Source of the DNA: UBA5941 sp021824385
GTDB lineage: Bacteria > Patescibacteriota > Microgenomatia > UBA8517
Length of the DNA: 7,614 bases
Direction: 5' to 3'
NCBI GenBank assembly: GCA_027347685.1
Contig: DAIEQM010000018.1
Location: forward strand, 1 to 7,614
Shown here: positions 4,802-7,614 of the stretch, piece by piece
Layout: each line of letters starts with the position of its first letter
Position numbering within the stretch: position 1 is the first letter of the stretch
Translations under genes and position numbers: made by a program
The notes under the pieces: model-generated
What the model was told of the DNA's origin: nothing
Seen by the model: the letters and a program-made list of their open reading frames with translations, nothing else
Database searches by the model: none

Positions 4802-4809
4802 CTTGGCTC

Positions 4810-5904
4810 ATGAAAGTAACGCTTCTTACCCGTGAGTTTTCAAAAATGCTTGCCACTTCAAGTCGTTTTGTTGCCAATCGGGCAAACCTTCCGATTCTTT
4901 CAAACGTTTCACTGAAAGCGACAAAGGCAAAACTTGAAATTCACTCAACAGATCTCGAAATTTCATTTAGCGGCAAACTGGGAGCAAAGATTATAGACGA
5001 AGGTGAAATTGCCGTAAGTGCAAAAACTTTTTCGGAACTGGTTTCAAATTTGGGGGGAGAGCAGATAGACCTCGAAACAAAAGGTGAAGTAATTACTATC
5101 AATGCCGATGGCTTTAAGAGCGTTGTAAATGCTGTAAACACTGCAGATTACCCAAGTGTGGCGACAGAGGTCTCAGAAAGCGCTATAAAGCTTCAGACGA
5201 ATGTTTTTGTTCCTGCTCTCAACAAAGTTTTGTTTGCAATTTCAACTGACGAAGCCCGACCAACATTAACGGGTGTTCTTTTTTTAATTCGCAAAAACGA
5301 AATGGTGCTTGTCGCAACTGACGGATTTCGACTTTCACAAAAACGATTTGATATTGAAACCGGCCTTCCTGATTCAAAATTAATCATTCCAAAACGCGTC
5401 CTCTCCGAAATTCCGAGACTTTCAACAGGTGCTGAAATGCTATTTGAAATGAACAACGCCGACAATCAAGTATTGTTTGGACTTCCTAATGTTGTTCTCG
5501 GAAGTCGCGTTATAGAGGGTGAATTTCCAAATTTCGATAGAATTATTCCAAAAACTTCGCGAGTAACGGTTAATGTTTCTAAAGATGAATTTGCTCGCGC
5601 GGTAAAACTCTCATCTATTTTTGCTCGTGATAATGCAAACACCATAAAGCTTTCCATAAAAGAAAATGAATTAGTTGTTTCAGCAACGAGTACTAAAAGT
5701 GGTGAAGAAGAACTTTCAATCCCGGCAAAAGTGGAAGGAGAGCAAATGGAATTATCTTTTAACTATCGATACATTGAAGAACTGTTACCCGTTATTGCAG
5801 GGGAGAGTATAACGCTCAAAGCCACCGATGCTACAACTGCATGTTTACTGTTAGACCCCAAAGACGCAGATTTTCTTCATTTGATCATGCCGGTTAGAGC
5901 TTAA
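4810..5904 (+). CDS. dnaN: DNA polymerase III beta subunit (sliding clamp)
   Basis: DnaN forms the ring-shaped dimer that holds DNA polymerase III and repair enzymes on DNA. At 364 aa it has the usual length and the three-domain repeat (about 1-125, 126-247, 248-364). Family landmarks are MKVTLLTREF, NRANLPILSNV (23-33), EARPTLTGVLF (148-158), ATDGFRLS (169-176), EGEFPNFDRIIP (236-247) and the C-terminal HLIMPVRA (357-364), which lines the protein-binding pocket. The open frame extends to a TTG at 4792, but that overlaps the -10 box. ATG 4810 matches the family start and the leaderless pattern. dnaN does not follow dnaA directly: oriC and a minus-strand gene lie between. Its TAA shares TTAA (5901-5904) with the stop of the convergent gene. 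Confidence 0.97.
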   Translation: MKVTLLTREFSKMLATSSRFVANRANLPILSNVSLKATKAKLEIHSTDLEISFSGKLGAKIIDEGEIAVSAKTFSELVSNLGGEQIDLETKGEVITINADGFKSVVNAVNTADYPSVATEVSESAIKLQTNVFVPALNKVLFAISTDEARPTLTGVLFLIRKNEMVLVATDGFRLSQKRFDIETGLPDSKLIIPKRVLSEIPRLSTGAEMLFEMNNADNQVLFGLPNVVLGSRVIEGEFPNFDRIIPKTSRVTVNVSKDEFARAVKLSSIFARDNANTIKLSIKENELVVSATSTKSGEEELSIPAKVEGEQMELSFNYRYIEELLPVIAGESITLKATDATTACLLLDPKDADFLHLIMPVRA

Positions 5905-7614
5905 GGCACTAAACATTTATTCCAATTAAGAGGAACTCCTCCCGAAGCGACTACATAATATGTTTGTAAACGGGAAGGGAACACGGTGTGGTCTGCAGGG
6001 TTTGCGTTAATGTAATCCTTCGCTTTGCATGATCCGGAACCACCTTCAAAAATGTATGACCACTGTCTAATATTAAGCTTACAATTCGGGGTTTTTACAT
6101 CCGCATCAACCATACAAGCAAGATTGCTGTAAGCTGGGCTAAATGCGTATCCACGAGCGAGTCTAATAAAACAATCTGATTGCGCTTGATAATCATTCTT
6201 TGGAATTCCTCCCGACGCACAGCCAAAATCGGCAACGGGCATTCTGTTGTATTTGGTAAGGTCAGCATAGTTACTTGCCCAACTTTCCTCAGCCCAAATG
6301 CCAATAGCAAGTGCCGGATCGAATCTTGCAGCAAGTGCTTTACCAACTAAATCGTTCCAGCATTTGAGGATATTGGGGAGACTAATAAGATCAGGCCATG
6401 GTCGGGCACCGTTATTAATGTACGTTTGGAGCTGCTGCTTACTTATAACTCCTGTTGCCGTAACATCTGGAGCGTTTATATTACAATTGACGTCACCCGC
6501 GAGAACAGGTTCTTGTCCGGGCTGCTCTGTTTCAGTGAATCCTTCTTCAGCATTCATTCCTTTTGGTCTCAATGCCTTTTGAACATTTTTTAAGAAATAG
6601 TCATACACACTCCCAATGTGAGGGAAATAAATTTCTGCACTTGAACCAGGATTTTGTTTGGCAGGGTCGCCTGCAAGCGTTTGACTTGATTGGAGCGCAC
6701 CATCACCACCGGTATTTTGGGAATTGTATGCAGCAGTAGATTTTCCAGGGATATCTTTTATTTCTTCAACCGGACTGTTTGGCCCGACTTTTGGAAATAT
6801 TCTTTTAAAAATTGACATACTGCCATCAACAAACCGCTCCCACGTAGTAGTAAGCTGAGGAGTTTCGATATTCACTGAGAATGGGATATATACCTCTCGG
6901 GTACACGTGTTTGTGGTGTGACCACAATCCTGAATACACCCGGCTTTTGCGTCCCCGGTAAGTTTGTTACATCCCGCTTCGCATGCTGCTCTGTCAGCAG
7001 CGCTCACTTTAGGAAAATCACAAGTAAAGTTTGCTGAATAAGTGAGTGTTCCTTGAATTGGAAGCTTATTGGTGTCGGTGGGCCGAACGAGTTCTCCATA
7101 CAGTTTATCCCCAGGATTTGTGCGTGATTCAACTTGTTGACAATACGGAATATTGTTTTGGTCTTGGAGAGGTTGCGTTCGGGCAGTCCCCGCGTCTGAG
7201 ACACCATTTGGTTTGAATGTGTTTTGGAGCATCAGACCCAGTTCGTTATCTTCCTCAATGTGAGCGAAATATAAGTCGCGGGTACTGTTGTCTGCCTTGT
7301 AGTCGGCACATGTTATTCCACTCACTATGTCGTCTGGGTTTGTATTTCCACTCGCACACGAGCCAAATCCGCCTCTTAATTCACTTTTTGCGTTTCCAAC
7401 CCTGTCTTCTGTTGAAGAAAATGGCAAATAAGGAAATGCTTTTGTGTTTTGATCAAGGGGAGCTATGTTTGATATTCGTTTATAGTCAGTTGAATCGGTA
7501 TAGCACCGCTCTGGATTATCAGGGCTTCCACAGCTAACGGTTTGATTGTGTCTATCGTTACCTATTCGATCGTTTTCATTTCTGCGTTCCAGAGTTTGAA
7601 TAAACTGGGGAAGC
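5901..7614 (-). CDS. Large Cys-rich, probably extracytoplasmic protein with a possible lysozyme-like C-terminus (5' end cut by window edge)
   Basis: The frame is open from the right edge to TAA 5901, giving 570 visible residues; the true start is outside. The apparent TTG start at 7427 is only residue 63. I do not recognise the whole protein. A helical-looking segment has C-X3-C-X10-C-X3-C (C211, C215, C226, C230), flanked by C198 and C236. A Ser/Asn/Gly/Pro-rich stretch leads to YFPHIGSVYDYFLKN (330-344) and ALRPKG. The C-terminal 160 residues contain FDPALAIGIWAEESWASNY (431-449, acidic pair E442/E443) and FGCASGG with many Cys. The Glu-after-long-helix pattern recalls lysozyme-like transglycosylases. 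The many Cys suggest an oxidising, extracytoplasmic site; no signal peptide or membrane segment is visible in the part present. A role in cell-wall opening for a secretion or pilus machine is a guess. Confidence 0.8.
   Translation of the reverse strand, partial: LPQFIQTLERRNENDRIGNDRHNQTVSCGSPDNPERCYTDSTDYKRISNIAPLDQNTKAFPYLPFSSTEDRVGNAKSELRGGFGSCASGNTNPDDIVSGITCADYKADNSTRDLYFAHIEEDNELGLMLQNTFKPNGVSDAGTARTQPLQDQNNIPYCQQVESRTNPGDKLYGELVRPTDTNKLPIQGTLTYSANFTCDFPKVSAADRAACEAGCNKLTGDAKAGCIQDCGHTTNTCTREVYIPFSVNIETPQLTTTWERFVDGSMSIFKRIFPKVGPNSPVEEIKDIPGKSTAAYNSQNTGGDGALQSSQTLAGDPAKQNPGSSAEIYFPHIGSVYDYFLKNVQKALRPKGMNAEEGFTETEQPGQEPVLAGDVNCNINAPDVTATGVISKQQLQTYINNGARPWPDLISLPNILKCWNDLVGKALAARFDPALAIGIWAEESWASNYADLTKYNRMPVADFGCASGGIPKNDYQAQSDCFIRLARGYAFSPAYSNLACMVDADVKTPNCKLNIRQWSYIFEGGSGSCKAKDYINANPADHTVFPSRLQTYYVVASGGVPLNWNKCLVP

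Noticed and set aside
4792..4809. TTG start for dnaN six codons upstream
   Set aside because: It overlaps the extended -10 box, and MKVTLLTREF is the normal family start.
5931..5942. GAGGAACTCCTC palindrome after dnaN as terminator
   Set aside because: The stem is too short and no T-run follows on either strand.
7425..7427. TTG start of the large protein at 7427
   Set aside because: The frame stays open to the window edge and the upstream residues look like protein continuing (Cys, Asp, Asn rich as downstream), so this is an internal Leu codon.

Overview
This window looks like the replication-origin neighbourhood of a bacterial chromosome, most likely from Candidatus Patescibacteria (CPR). 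That placement is an inference. It rests on the compact gene order, the short YidC (273 aa) and the apparent leaderless starts. The large secreted protein at the right edge also has the feel of proteins I associate with Microgenomates-type genomes, without a search. Bases are moderately AT-rich, the standard code fits, and no tRNA, rRNA, CRISPR array or transposon is visible.

Left block (1-2087, minus strand): the classic origin-proximal cluster, in transcription order rpmH (ribosomal protein L34), rnpA (RNase P protein), yidD, yidC and jag, with jag cut by the left edge. rpmH/rnpA and rnpA/yidD overlap, so they are probably translationally coupled. yidC and jag each have a -10-like box placed for an almost leaderless transcript. 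A hairpin with a T-run and a minus-strand orphan gene (108 aa, excellent promoter and Shine-Dalgarno) separate this cluster from dnaA.

Centre (2541-4187): dnaA runs on the plus strand from a promoter that carries a perfect DnaA box between its -35 and -10, suggesting autoregulation. Immediately downstream is a convincing oriC. It holds a symmetric cluster of DnaA-box half-sites, a perfect DnaA box, another box-like site directly abutting six CTA-type DnaA-trios, and then an AT-rich stretch. A minus-strand hairpin closes the region.

Right block (4199-7614): a minus-strand gene for a small secreted SH3-like protein sits between dnaA and dnaN. It is divergent from dnaN (sliding clamp, plus strand), and their promoters nearly overlap. 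dnaN converges with a large minus-strand gene whose stop codon overlaps its own by 4 nt. That gene is cut by the right edge. It encodes a Cys-rich, probably extracytoplasmic protein with a C-X3-C-X10-C-X3-C hairpin motif and a C-terminal domain that may be lysozyme-like.

Together the known genes cover replication initiation and clamp loading (DnaA, DnaN, oriC), tRNA processing and translation (RnpA, L34), and membrane protein insertion (YidC, YidD, Jag). The least explained items are the 108-aa gene, the SH3 gene and the large Cys-rich protein.
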